NCBI RefSeq assembly: GCF_021233055.1
Contig: NZ_CP089540.1
Coordinates: 176,129 to 240,128, forward strand
Length of the DNA: 64,000 nt
Direction: 5' to 3'
Source of the DNA: Spirosoma oryzicola
Lineage (GTDB): Bacteria > Bacteroidota > Bacteroidia > Cytophagales > Spirosomataceae
How positions within the stretch are numbered: the stretch's first letter is position 1; the number at the start of each line of letters is the position of its first letter. Under the pieces are notes generated by a model. The model worked only from the letters and a program-made list of their open reading frames with translations. It had not been told where the DNA came from and ran no database searches. The translations under genes were made by a program, and so were the position numbers. Positions 1 through 8,767 of this stretch are shown here, piece after piece.

Positions 1-820
1 ACAAAGCCGCTATGAACATTGAAGCGATCAGGCAAGCCGCCAGTACTGTTCGGAAGAAAAACAAGACGATAGCGAGCAAGCTGAGCAAGGCAAAATCAGC
101 AAGTTTCAATTGGCGCGATCGAATAACCCGATCACCCAAATAAATAAAGCTTACTACCACAAAAACCATTTCCGTTTCTTTCAGGTGCAGGCCGGTATAG
201 TAAATCAGATTGGGAACAAGCATGGTCATGATACCAGCCATTCGTCCGGTCGCTTCACCAAAGTTATTCCGAGCGAGTTTGTAGGTAATGAGCGCCCCAA
301 AACTGCCGATCACTGCTTTTAGTAGACGGGGAATCAGCAGGTTTTCGCCTACTATGTAATAGACAAGGCCCAAATACATCGGATAACCCATATCCGAGTA
401 ATTCTTACCGATATACGACACGTATTGACTCCATTTGTTATCCTTAATAAGACCGAGTAACCAGAGCGCTTCCCCGTGATACCCCTTTGCATCGCCGGCT
501 TCGAACTCAAACGGTTCGCCCAACATAGTGGTATAGAAAACGTAACTGAAAACAACCCAGACAATCCGAATCCAAAGCGAAGTCCGGAAGAGTTTTTTTT
601 CAAAAACGGCGTTCGAAACATGGCTCCATCGCCGGGTCAGTTTATGAAGAAAAAAGAAAAAGCAGTAAACCTCCGCAAACCCGAACAAAATCCACAAGGG
701 TGGTAATAATCGACTAAAAAAGAAAGCTGAACAAAGCAGAAAAGCGGTAAAAAAAGCCGTAATGCTTTTTTGCGTAAAAAATCGAGGTATGTAGCCAAGT
801 AACGCTGCTGGAGCTCGCAT
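1..820 (-). CDS. GT39-like membrane glycosyltransferase, 3' end cut by window edge
   Basis: The frame opens with ATG at 818-820 and stays open to base 1, so about 273 residues are visible and the C-terminus is missing. The protein is very hydrophobic, with several predicted membrane helices. An acidic motif near residue 110 (EFEAGDAKGYHGEAL) sits where ArnT/PMT-type GT-C enzymes carry their catalytic acid in the first periplasmic loop. A later stretch (LARNNFGEATGRMAG) resembles the conserved second-loop region of dolichyl-phosphate-mannose-mannosyltransferase-like (GT39/PMT_2) proteins. Such enzymes move sugar from a polyprenyl-phosphate donor to an acceptor on the outer face of the inner membrane. 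It is the last visible gene of the glycan operon, 36 bases after the preceding GT4 gene. An in-frame TGA lies 36 bases before the ATG, so no longer ATG start exists. A Wzy-type polymerase is the main alternative. Confidence 0.72.
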   Translation of the reverse strand, partial: MRAPAALLGYIPRFFTQKSITAFFTAFLLCSAFFFSRLLPPLWILFGFAEVYCFFFFLHKLTRRWSHVSNAVFEKKLFRTSLWIRIVWVVFSYVFYTTMLGEPFEFEAGDAKGYHGEALWLLGLIKDNKWSQYVSYIGKNYSDMGYPMYLGLVYYIVGENLLIPRLLKAVIGSFGALITYKLARNNFGEATGRMAGIMTMLVPNLIYYTGLHLKETEMVFVVVSFIYLGDRVIRSRQLKLADFALLSLLAIVLFFFRTVLAACLIASMFIAAL

Positions 821-856
821 GGAAATAAACAAAAAGTAGAGCGTTAATTGTACCCT

Positions 857-2011
857 TCAGCTTTTGTACAAGTTGGTGAGTGTTGCTGCTATGTGACTCC
901 AGCGGTACTGCTCCGCCTGAATCAAATTGTTTTGACTAAAGTAATCGTGAAGTGGTTTGTCGATTAGTATCTGTACAATACTACGAGCGAAGGTATCAAC
1001 ATCACCATAAGTCGTTAGGAGCCCATTAAGACCATGGTTCACTACGTACGGAATACCCCCTACGTTGGTCGCTACAATGGGCTTACCGAGTGCCATTGCT
1101 TCACAAAACACAATACCCTGCGACTCTTCGTGCGAATGCAAAATAAAAAGGGCAGCCTGTTGCAGATAGGCCAAAAGCTGGTCCTGGCTCGCATCGGTAA
1201 TAACGTGTACGCAATCCAGTAGCGCCAATGTTTCAATCAAGCGGATCAACTTCTGATAGTACGCTTCATCGTTTCGAAAGCCAATGATATACAGATGCTG
1301 ACCGGGCAGGGATGTCCGCACCTGCCCAAACGCACGAATGGTATACTCAAATCCTTTGCGTTCCGAGATGGACCCAATAGAAACAAGGTGTTGCTCCTGC
1401 TTGCCTGTTGACGGCTGGTAATAGCGTTCGTCAATTCCTTGCGGAACAACCATCAACTGTCGACAAGGCAGCAGCCGGTGTCGTTGTACCCATTCTTTGA
1501 CGTAATCGGTGTCGACAACTATCTTCGCTGTATTGTTGATAAGTAGCCATTCAATAAAACCGTAAAGCCATTGCTTCACTAAAAAGGTTTTACGCCGGTT
1601 GCGTTCATAGGCTTTCTGGTATTCTACATTGGCTATACCATGCACTGTTACCACGTAGTTACACCCCGACAATCGGAGATATATTGATATCAGAAAAACC
1701 AGCAGTGTCGTACCGTGCAGGTGGCACATATCCGGTTCATAATTTCTGATTTCGCGAATCAACGTACCAACCGATAATACCGAAAGTACCGTATAAGCGT
1801 AGCGGTTAGGGAGTCGTACCACCTCAAGGTTAGCCGTCGAATGATCACGTTCAAACACCAGGTATTGTTGATCAGGATAGGTAATTACTTTTACGTGTAC
1901 GTTTGGCTGTTGCGTTAGTGCCTTGGTCAGCCCATAAACCGACGCTTCCATACCCCCTTTAATCAGGTCGTAGCTTTGCGGATAGACGCCATACTGAATT
2001 ACTTTATACAC
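857..2011 (-). CDS. GT4-family glycosyltransferase
   Basis: The 384-residue protein has a GT-B layout. A glycine-rich acceptor loop (KGGMEASVYGL) lies near residue 20 and the donor-site signature (HEESQGIVFCEAMALG) near residues 293-310, with the two glutamates spaced as in the E-x7-E motif of GT4 retaining transferases. No signal peptide or membrane segment is evident, so it should act at the cytoplasmic face on a lipid-linked glycan. The start codon is GTG at 2009-2011; no in-frame ATG lies just upstream. It follows the preceding glycosyltransferase gene by 26 bases. The exact sugar cannot be read from sequence. Confidence 0.9.
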   Translation of the reverse strand: MYKVIQYGVYPQSYDLIKGGMEASVYGLTKALTQQPNVHVKVITYPDQQYLVFERDHSTANLEVVRLPNRYAYTVLSVLSVGTLIREIRNYEPDMCHLHGTTLLVFLISIYLRLSGCNYVVTVHGIANVEYQKAYERNRRKTFLVKQWLYGFIEWLLINNTAKIVVDTDYVKEWVQRHRLLPCRQLMVVPQGIDERYYQPSTGKQEQHLVSIGSISERKGFEYTIRAFGQVRTSLPGQHLYIIGFRNDEAYYQKLIRLIETLALLDCVHVITDASQDQLLAYLQQAALFILHSHEESQGIVFCEAMALGKPIVATNVGGIPYVVNHGLNGLLTTYGDVDTFARSIVQILIDKPLHDYFSQNNLIQAEQYRWSHIAATLTNLYKS

Positions 2012-2037
2012 GTGTATTACCGGAGAGATTTGGTTAT

Positions 2038-3048
2038 TCAGACGACAACCAAGTGTTTTGTCAGCAGGCGCTGTAGAACAGCTCTTGGCTGAACGTAATC
2101 GAGGTAATACTGCCGAGCCCCCTGTTCGAGCGATTCACGGTAGGTTGTGTCGGACAGCACGTGCTCTACAGCCTGCCGAATTTCGCCTTCTGAGCCCAAA
2201 ACAAAATGAACATGCTTACCATTAATCAATTCAAAGGGCAATTCGTTGACCAATGGCGTTGTTATGATGGCTTTGCCTAGCGCCAGGTATTCAGCGAGTT
2301 TCCAGCCATGACATAGATCCCAGGCAGGCGTATTAAAAACAAGCACCGACTGCTTTGTTTTGGCTAAGTACTCTGTTTTAGGCAACCATTTGTCCGTTAC
2401 AAAAGACTGAAATAGCGGATTCAAGTTTCGCTTCGTGCTGTAGATAAAACCAACCTCATTGTGTAACCCCGATTGCTGCGTGATAACCTTGTAGAAATTG
2501 TAGCGTTTTTGGTTTACAGTCTCGTCGTTCCTGATCCACTCATCACTATTCCACAACGTATTGAACGAAAAAGCGTAGTCCGGTTTCACTTCACCTGGAC
2601 TGTACTCAGTGATCGGTAAATGCCTGATTTGTTTAGCGTAACCTGATACAAACCGCTTCGTATAAAGACCGGTCCGAAGCATATTGACAAAGCATAACCA
2701 CAGCGTAGGAATAAGACCCCATATTCGAATACCAAAGCTTGGTGGAATATTAACTATTTTCTGCTGATCGTCCTCGAACAAACCCGCCCGCAGATTTATC
2801 TTCCCGTAACAGTCGCACCAGCAGTAAGCAACCTGGCTGATGGCCGAAACATCATTGTAGTCGATTGTGTAGCGGATAATGATATTGTCCTGCTGAACCA
2901 CAAAGTTCAGATTTGAATCGTCGGGCAGTTCGGAAAAATAGTGCTGGTTAAAACGTACATTCGTTCGACCAAACAGATCGTACAACCCTTTGATGTAAAA
3001 GGCGCTGTACTCGATGTTAGCTCTCGGATCGATATAAACACGCGGCAT
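2038..3048 (-). CDS. glycosyltransferase, GT-B C-terminal half recognisable
   Basis: A 336-residue protein. The N-terminal half is not strongly recognisable. The C-terminal half has a donor-binding signature of GT1/GT4 type (HGWKLAEYLALGKAIITTP) followed by ELPFELINGKH, typical of nucleotide-sugar-binding Rossmann domains. The frame extends 16 codons further upstream, but that would overlap the previous gene; the ATG at 3046-3048 leaves a 10-base gap and gives a clean start (MPRVYIDP), so I chose it. It sits inside the run of minus-strand glycosyltransferase genes and is presumably one transfer step in the same glycan. Confidence 0.78.
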   Translation of the reverse strand: MPRVYIDPRANIEYSAFYIKGLYDLFGRTNVRFNQHYFSELPDDSNLNFVVQQDNIIIRYTIDYNDVSAISQVAYCWCDCYGKINLRAGLFEDDQQKIVNIPPSFGIRIWGLIPTLWLCFVNMLRTGLYTKRFVSGYAKQIRHLPITEYSPGEVKPDYAFSFNTLWNSDEWIRNDETVNQKRYNFYKVITQQSGLHNEVGFIYSTKRNLNPLFQSFVTDKWLPKTEYLAKTKQSVLVFNTPAWDLCHGWKLAEYLALGKAIITTPLVNELPFELINGKHVHFVLGSEGEIRQAVEHVLSDTTYRESLEQGARQYYLDYVQPRAVLQRLLTKHLVVV

Positions 3049-3058
3049 GAAAAGAAAT

Positions 3059-4030
3059 TTACAGGGTTGTAGGAATACGACGGCCCAATCGCACAAGTTT
3101 CTGTTTGCTTCGAGCTCCTATTTTCATTAGCCTGAAATAGAGTTGCAATAATAGTCTTGGGGTTTGATAGGCCCACCGGTAATAAACAGGTTGCTGAGGA
3201 AAGTCGACCTTCGCCAAAATCGCCTGTACTTCCGATTTATATTTATTGGCTAAATAATACGGCAGTAGTGTACGAACCCGCAGACCGTCGAGCAACCGTT
3301 TCATCGCTACTGATTGCTGCTCGGCAGCTTTTAGGTAATCGGCATTGAAAATAAAATGAGCATCCGGATGATACAACTTGTACCCCCCAATGGCGCGGCT
3401 TTGGGCAATAACGTCTTGATTGGAGTAAGCCAAAGGCGTGTTCAGATAAGCCACTTTCCCAACTAAAGCCAGGCGTATCCACAGATCGAAATCTTCGCTA
3501 AACCGGAGGTTAGGTTTGAAGCCACCAACGTCTAGAAAAGCCTGCTTTTGAACGACCACAAATGAACAATTAAGCAATACGCAAAACTGCGAACTATACG
3601 CCGAGATATAGTCTATATAGCCATCCCTGAATGTTTCGGTTAAGCCCTTCGGCTCAACTTTGCATCTGCCGTGTTTGACATAGTAGTAATTGCATCCAAA
3701 CAGAATAGCCTCGTTGTATTTCTGAATCAGCTGTGCCATTTGCTCCAGAAAGGTTGGCTCCCACCAATCATCAGCATCCAGAAAAGCTACGTACTCAAAG
3801 CTAGCGACCAAAACACCCCGGTTGCGAGTCACAGATACACCTGCGTTTGGTTGGTCAATGAGCTGAATTCTAGCGTCATTATAGCGAGCCACTCGTTGCC
3901 AACTGTCATCAGTAGATCCATCGTTGATGATAATAAGCTCAAAAGTTGGGTAAGTCTGTTGTAAAACAGACACCACAGCCTTTTCAATGTAGTCGGCTTT
4001 ATTGTAAAGTGGAATGACAACCGAGAACAT
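3059..4030 (-). CDS. GT2-family (GT-A fold) glycosyltransferase
   Basis: The 323-residue protein begins directly with the GT2 fold (FSVVIPLYNKADYIEKAV). It shows the nucleotide-binding INDGSTDDS at about residues 35-43 and the metal-binding acidic motif DADDWW at residues 85-90. Family knowledge: an inverting transferase using a UDP- or GDP-sugar at the cytoplasmic membrane face. The C-terminal 80 residues are basic and may contact membrane. The preceding gene is 146 bases away, the largest gap in this part of the operon, so a weak internal promoter is possible, but I see no box I would defend. Confidence 0.9.
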   Translation of the reverse strand: MFSVVIPLYNKADYIEKAVVSVLQQTYPTFELIIINDGSTDDSWQRVARYNDARIQLIDQPNAGVSVTRNRGVLVASFEYVAFLDADDWWEPTFLEQMAQLIQKYNEAILFGCNYYYVKHGRCKVEPKGLTETFRDGYIDYISAYSSQFCVLLNCSFVVVQKQAFLDVGGFKPNLRFSEDFDLWIRLALVGKVAYLNTPLAYSNQDVIAQSRAIGGYKLYHPDAHFIFNADYLKAAEQQSVAMKRLLDGLRVRTLLPYYLANKYKSEVQAILAKVDFPQQPVYYRWAYQTPRLLLQLYFRLMKIGARSKQKLVRLGRRIPTTL

Positions 4031-4176
4031 AGGCTCTGCATTTAGCTTTTTTTCACTGTTGCAAGGTGTTTCAAGCTTAAGTGTGCATCCGCCAAAACAA
4101 GCCTAACTTTTGAACAACGACGTTGACTTTAGTCGACAATTTTTGTTTTTCAACCAGCTATTAGCTTCTAAGCTTT

Positions 4177-4983
4177 CTACGCGAACAGTTTATCAGTCCA
4201 GAACAGGACTCTGTACAGATTGACAACCAAAAACCAGGTGAACCGATTGGCTTTTAGACGGCCTAAAATAATACTATCCGTAGCAAAACGCTCGTAATCA
4301 GCCAGAATGCGTTGAGGTAATTCCTGCTTTAGCACAGCAGCTCTTTCGTATTGATCCAGCGCTTGGTTTAAGGTACTAATGCCTGTATTGTCGAACCAAA
4401 CTAAATCGATATTGCAGTATGCTACCTGTTCATTTTGCAATCCAACGGCAACGAGGTAGAACTTCCAGTCAGAGACTATCTTAAACGACTCGTCATATAG
4501 ACCATACTTATCAAAGAGCGATCGTTTGATGTAAGCTGAGCCGTGAAAAATTGTGCCTCGGTACAGGTCCAGAAACGTAATTGGCCGACCGGCGTAGCTT
4601 TTTTTAACTACCCGTTTGTTACCAATGTCTCTAATTTCATTACCGTACACAATGCTGCAATCGCTGGGCATATCCGTCAGCATGCGTTCAGTTACCTCAG
4701 AAGCAAGCAAATAATCGCCTGAGTTCAAAAACTGGCAATAATCGCCCGTCGCCTGCCTTATCCCTTTATTCATAGCGTGATAAATACCGCGATCCGGCTC
4801 AGATACCCAATAACTTAAGCTCTTTTCGTACTTTTTTATTATGTCGAGGCTACCATCTCTTGACCCTCCGTCAATGACAATATATTCATAATCTGTTGAC
4901 GTTTGCGTGATCACACTTTCAATCGTTTTTGCTAAACCAACCGTATTGTTATAGTTTATAGTAATGATGGATAGCCTAGGCAT
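4177..4983 (-). CDS. GT2-family glycosyltransferase, WcaE-like
   Basis: A 268-residue GT2 protein starting MPRLSIITINYNN. It has IDGGSRDGS near residues 37-45, then YWVSEPDRGIYHAMNKGI, then FLNSGDYLL at about 85-93. The NSGD motif takes the DxD position, as in colanic-acid WcaE-type enzymes. ATG codons at 4981-4983 and 4987-4989 and a GTG at 4993-4995 are all in frame; I chose the ATG that begins at the conserved core. It is a clear paralogue of the genes at 7916-8767 and 9468-10325. The acceptor is unknown. Confidence 0.88.
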   Translation of the reverse strand: MPRLSIITINYNNTVGLAKTIESVITQTSTDYEYIVIDGGSRDGSLDIIKKYEKSLSYWVSEPDRGIYHAMNKGIRQATGDYCQFLNSGDYLLASEVTERMLTDMPSDCSIVYGNEIRDIGNKRVVKKSYAGRPITFLDLYRGTIFHGSAYIKRSLFDKYGLYDESFKIVSDWKFYLVAVGLQNEQVAYCNIDLVWFDNTGISTLNQALDQYERAAVLKQELPQRILADYERFATDSIILGRLKANRFTWFLVVNLYRVLFWTDKLFA

Positions 4984-5020
4984 ATACATGTACACTTACT
5001 GCTTTGACGCAGAAATGCGA

Positions 5021-5746
5021 CTATAACTCGTAGTACTTTGAAAGCAGCCGATGTATATATTGGTCAGGTTGCCAGTAGCTTTCTTCTACATCTAGCAGCT
5101 GCTTAATATCGGTGCGAATGTCGAAAGATATACCTTTTTCAACTTGCTCATACACCGCACGCTTACCTATATACGTCTCAATAGCTTCAACAATTTGAAG
5201 CGGTTTTACAGAGTATGGATTGACGAGAGTAAGTATTCGATTTTGATAGGACCCACAGAGAACGGCCTGTTCGACCGCCAAATACAGATCATCAAGGCCA
5301 ATCAGGTTACGTGTTGCGTGTTGCCAAATGGCAAATGACTTGCCTTGTTGAATATGCTCCCAGAAATAATTCATAATGGTGTGTCGGTTTCCCAATCCAC
5401 CAACTACGTTTGATGCCCGAACAATCAAATAGTTCGGTGCCCAAGTGCTTATCAGTTGTTCAGCGGCCAGTTTATGAAGTATGTAAGGACTGTTTTTTTC
5501 CGTTGGATCATTTACACTCGCCGTACTGAAGTATACGAACAACTGGTCGGTCAGTTTGGCTAGTGTTTTTTCTAAGAGTACCCGTTCTCGGATGTAGGGT
5601 GCCGTACGAGTCTCTTTTGAGTTCGACACGCCAGAGGCAAATAATACAATATCAGTTTGACCTGTATACTTCCTAAAGCGTTGCGCAATCATACCGTTAC
5701 CAATGACGGTGGCTGGAGCTAACAGCGAGTTAAATACCTGGTTCAT
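5021..5746 (-). CDS. short NAD(P)-dependent epimerase/dehydratase-type SDR
   Basis: A 241-residue SDR-fold protein. The cofactor loop is degenerate (VIGNGMIAQRF, residues 14-24) but keeps glycines at the right spacing. Catalytic residues are visible: Ser in FSTASV near residue 74, then Tyr88 and Lys92 in SPYILHK (YxxxK). Downstream RASNVVG and the R-N-L-I-G stretch match extended SDRs that act on nucleotide sugars. At 241 residues it is shorter than the usual 300-350. The chosen ATG at 5744-5746 overlaps the TGA of the upstream GT4 gene as ATGA, a coupled start; a longer frame would overlap that gene by about 100 bases. It probably modifies a sugar nucleotide used by the surrounding transferases. 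Confidence 0.78.
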   Translation of the reverse strand: MNQVFNSLLAPATVIGNGMIAQRFRKYTGQTDIVLFASGVSNSKETRTAPYIRERVLLEKTLAKLTDQLFVYFSTASVNDPTEKNSPYILHKLAAEQLISTWAPNYLIVRASNVVGGLGNRHTIMNYFWEHIQQGKSFAIWQHATRNLIGLDDLYLAVEQAVLCGSYQNRILTLVNPYSVKPLQIVEAIETYIGKRAVYEQVEKGISFDIRTDIKQLLDVEESYWQPDQYIHRLLSKYYEL

Positions 5747-6984
5747 GTCTGTATCAGTTGGGACATCCTCTCGAGATAGCTTTCGTTGCCACCGTACATA
5801 TTGATCACGAAATTTCGACTGTCTTGTCGAAGTTGTTGTAACTCGCACTCCGATAGGTTCAGCAGATAGTTGATACCAGCCGCTAAGTCCTGAGAATCAT
5901 TATGCTTGGCCCGGTAACCTGTCTTACCGGTATAGACTAAATCACCACCAATACCTGTTTCAAAAGAAACGACTGGCGTCCCACACATGACTGCCTGATT
6001 AATCATTGTTGGTCCAGAATCCTCCAAAGTGGGGCAGACGAAAAGATCAGCAGCCTGATATGCCTTTATAAGTTGCTCTTCGGTTAGATTACCTACCAGC
6101 TTAAACTGAGGACGCTCTTCGGATAGTGGTGCCGACCCAGCAACTAGATACGTTACATTTTTCGCTTCAATGTGTTCTAATGCATTAATTAACAAATGCA
6201 TTCCCTTTCGTTTTTCGACTAGTGAAGTAGCGCCAAAAAATACGACTCGCTGTTTTTCGTCAATGTTAAAAAAAGCTTTTGCATCCGACTGATTCCCTGG
6301 TCTGTACTTGGTTTCATCGACAAGGTATCCCGGTAATTTTATAATTGATTTATGCTTAAACAAGGCAGAATTTCTAGCTCTCTTCAGGTCGTTATCAGAA
6401 AAAACCAGTAGTGTCACGTCATCGGGAAGGTATTGTTTTTTGAGCGCTAAATTCTTTTTTGGAATCGCTTTGATACTTGCTTTCAGCATCGCCGGACAAC
6501 CGCTGCAATCTGTTTCGAAACCTGCACAATCCCAGGGATAATGACATCCCCCCGTGATTGGAGCGTTATCCAGCATCAAGATGTATACTTTGGCACCAGA
6601 TCGCTTTTGTAATTCATGCAACGTCTCAGCATTGATAAAATCGCTGACCCAATGAACAATAATAACATCTGGTTTAACAGGTAGCAAAGCCAGTATTTTA
6701 CCGGCTGTTATCGTAGAAAACCGATCATAAAGTGTATAAAAATAATAGTCATTTGCTGTATCAGATTCCGTGTACTGCTGCTTTGCTAATTTTCTTTGCA
6801 GTTTGGCGATAGGTTTTTCAAGACCTTTAGGATAGGGTATCAGATGAGGATAACTCGTCTTCACATCCATAACAACCAGATACGTATTACAATCTGTCTT
6901 TCTCAGGAGATCATTGAAATGTAGCGTAAACTTGCCTGCACCACCGTAATCAAAAGCCGAAAGATTTAGTACTACTTTTTTCAT
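5743..6984 (-). CDS. GT4-family glycosyltransferase with cysteine cluster (WcaC/WcfI-like)
   Basis: A 413-residue GT-B protein. The N-terminus has the acceptor loop AFDYGGAGKFTLHF. Four cysteines cluster at about 147, 153, 160 and 163 (CHYPWDC, then DCSGCP), a pattern seen in a subgroup of capsule and colanic-acid GT4 enzymes. The donor signature PTLEDSGPTMINQAVMCG in the C-terminal third carries the E-x7 spacing but has Gln-Ala where many relatives have Glu-Ala. It starts at ATG 6982-6984, three bases after the stop of the preceding gene, and ends in ATGA with the next. The cysteines could bind a metal or be structural; I cannot tell which. Confidence 0.88.
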   Translation of the reverse strand: MKKVVLNLSAFDYGGAGKFTLHFNDLLRKTDCNTYLVVMDVKTSYPHLIPYPKGLEKPIAKLQRKLAKQQYTESDTANDYYFYTLYDRFSTITAGKILALLPVKPDVIIVHWVSDFINAETLHELQKRSGAKVYILMLDNAPITGGCHYPWDCAGFETDCSGCPAMLKASIKAIPKKNLALKKQYLPDDVTLLVFSDNDLKRARNSALFKHKSIIKLPGYLVDETKYRPGNQSDAKAFFNIDEKQRVVFFGATSLVEKRKGMHLLINALEHIEAKNVTYLVAGSAPLSEERPQFKLVGNLTEEQLIKAYQAADLFVCPTLEDSGPTMINQAVMCGTPVVSFETGIGGDLVYTGKTGYRAKHNDSQDLAAGINYLLNLSECELQQLRQDSRNFVINMYGGNESYLERMSQLIQT

Positions 6985-6987
6985 TAA

Positions 6988-7914
6988 TCAAACCGTTGAT
7001 GCTGTTAAAATCTTGATCAGTTTAAGGGTTACCCTTTTAAAAGTAGTGCGCTTTTCCTGGCTAATAAACCGCTCAAACAGATACCAGTCAAACAGCTTAT
7101 CCAGCTTTTTTGCAGGTGCCTTTAACGGGAGGTCCATACGATATAAGGGAATATTGGCTAACAGATCGTTTTCGTAAAACGAGTGCGTTGCATCAGCATT
7201 AAAGCCTATGTTCTCAACTAAGTTAACGGCTGGAACGGCTGTCTTTCCGCCGTTTACCCATCTGGCAAAAGCCCACTGAAAGTCCCAGACGTCATCCGGT
7301 CTTGTCGCCTGATACTTCGAAAATTCGGTCTGATAATGGTTGAAATACGCTTGATTAAATAGCGTGTTTTTCACCTTTTGCTGGCCGGCAGAAGTGTCCC
7401 AGCCAGTCATCTCATAGTCAAAGGTGTTCCAGGCTCTTCGCCAGGTAGCCCACCCCAGACTATGAGCCATATAACTAAAAAAGTAGCTGCATTTCTGGTA
7501 ACCCCATTTTCGTAAGGCATTGGTACCCGTAATCATATATACCTGTTCATCATGCCTGTATTTTTCCAGCAATGATTGACAGTACGGAAAGAAACTGGGG
7601 TCTGGTACACAGTCGTCTTCCAGAATAATACCTTCTTCAACTTGCTCGAAAAACCAAGTGATTGCCTCCGCCGGACCACGGCCACACCCCCGGTTTTCGG
7701 TTCTGAATAACGTCTTAACTGTACAGGGCCAGTCAATCTGTTCGATTACTGCCCGCGCAGCTTGGCACCGCACTACATCCGTCGGTTTGTCGGGGCGTGG
7801 GCCATCACCAGCTACAAACAGGTATTGAGGCTTTGCGGCACGAATGGCGTCGAATGTTCGCTGGGTGGTGTCGGGGCGATTAAAAATAAGTAGTAAGATA
7901 GGGATCTCGAACAT
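6988..7914 (-). CDS. nucleotide-diphospho-sugar transferase, HlpA-like GT-A protein
   Basis: A 308-residue protein with a GT-A-like start (IPILLLIFNRPDTTQRTFDAI). It has a nucleotide-site motif AGDGPRP near residue 35 and an acidic metal-site motif ILEDDCVPD at residues 97-105. GWATWRRAW near residue 152 is characteristic of the family usually annotated as nucleotide-diphospho-sugar transferase or hemolytic-protein-HlpA-like. It is a paralogue of the gene at 11406-12344: both place EDD at residues 99-101. The start lies one base from the stop of the upstream GT2 gene. Function as a glycosyltransferase is inferred from fold and context. Confidence 0.82.
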   Translation of the reverse strand: MFEIPILLLIFNRPDTTQRTFDAIRAAKPQYLFVAGDGPRPDKPTDVVRCQAARAVIEQIDWPCTVKTLFRTENRGCGRGPAEAITWFFEQVEEGIILEDDCVPDPSFFPYCQSLLEKYRHDEQVYMITGTNALRKWGYQKCSYFFSYMAHSLGWATWRRAWNTFDYEMTGWDTSAGQQKVKNTLFNQAYFNHYQTEFSKYQATRPDDVWDFQWAFARWVNGGKTAVPAVNLVENIGFNADATHSFYENDLLANIPLYRMDLPLKAPAKKLDKLFDWYLFERFISQEKRTTFKRVTLKLIKILTASTV

Positions 7915-7915
7915 A

Positions 7916-8767
7916 TTATTGGTCAGACTTACGCGCGAACAATCTTTGCTTCAAAGCGACTATTCCAACCGCTCGATCATATATGAACTGTATTGTTCCA
8001 TAAAGCAGTCCTTTCGATTTTACCCACTCCCACATGCTTAATTCAATTCTTTTGACCATCCAGGTTTCATAATCAGCTAATACCCGTTCAGGAACTACCT
8101 GTTGAAGAATCTGCCGGATCTCTTCCTGCGATTGAACGCTATATTCAGGTCTGTTCGAGAGGCCCTCCAAATTATAATCGGCAACGACGAAATCAAGCAT
8201 AGCGACAGAACATTGATGCGTAATAACGGACCGAATCCAGAATTCGTAGTCACCGTGGATCTTGTATGTTTCCCTATAATTACCCAGCCTATCGAAAAGC
8301 GCTTTTTTTATGAAAGTTGACTGGTGTGGAATCGTAGTTTTATAAAATGAATTGAATGTTATTTCTCCAGTCGGTTTATACGTATGAATGATGCGTCCAT
8401 TTTTTGATACATGACAACCACCAATCAATAAATCAGCCGTTTGTCTTTCGTTAAAACACCGTTCAAGAACCTGCTCATCTACGAACCAATCCCCCGAATT
8501 GAGAAAAAGACAGTATTGCCCCGTTGCCCGTTCGATGCCTTTGTTCATCGCATGGTAGATACCTCTATCGGGCTCAGATACCCAATAACTAATCGCATCA
8601 GTATAGAAGTCAATTATTTCGTGACTTCCGTCATTGGAACCACCATCTATTATTAAAAACTCGAAGCTCGTAAATTTCTGATTTATAACACCTTGTATTG
8701 TTTGCTCTAGGCCTGCCCGGTTGTTTAGGTTAACCGTAATAATTGACAGGAGTGGCGCAGTCTTCAT
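7916..8767 (-). CDS. GT2-family glycosyltransferase, WcaE-like
   Basis: A 283-residue GT2 protein with SIITVNLNN at the start, IDGGSNDGS at about 40-48, YWVSEPDRGIYHAMNKGI at 61-78 and FLNSGDWFVD at 88-97. Its ATG overlaps the stop of the upstream FkbM gene as ATGA, so the two are probably translationally coupled. Compared with its paralogues at 4177 and 9468, the core is nearly identical and the C-terminal 120 residues diverge, as expected if acceptor specificity has changed. Confidence 0.89.
   Translation of the reverse strand: MKTAPLLSIITVNLNNRAGLEQTIQGVINQKFTSFEFLIIDGGSNDGSHEIIDFYTDAISYWVSEPDRGIYHAMNKGIERATGQYCLFLNSGDWFVDEQVLERCFNERQTADLLIGGCHVSKNGRIIHTYKPTGEITFNSFYKTTIPHQSTFIKKALFDRLGNYRETYKIHGDYEFWIRSVITHQCSVAMLDFVVADYNLEGLSNRPEYSVQSQEEIRQILQQVVPERVLADYETWMVKRIELSMWEWVKSKGLLYGTIQFIYDRAVGIVALKQRLFARKSDQ

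Noticed and set aside
4100..4150. GTTGAC-GTCGAC palindrome followed by T-run in the gap between two glycosyltransferase genes
   Set aside because: The T-run is oriented for plus-strand transcription while all genes here run on the minus strand, and the stem is only six bases with one mismatch.
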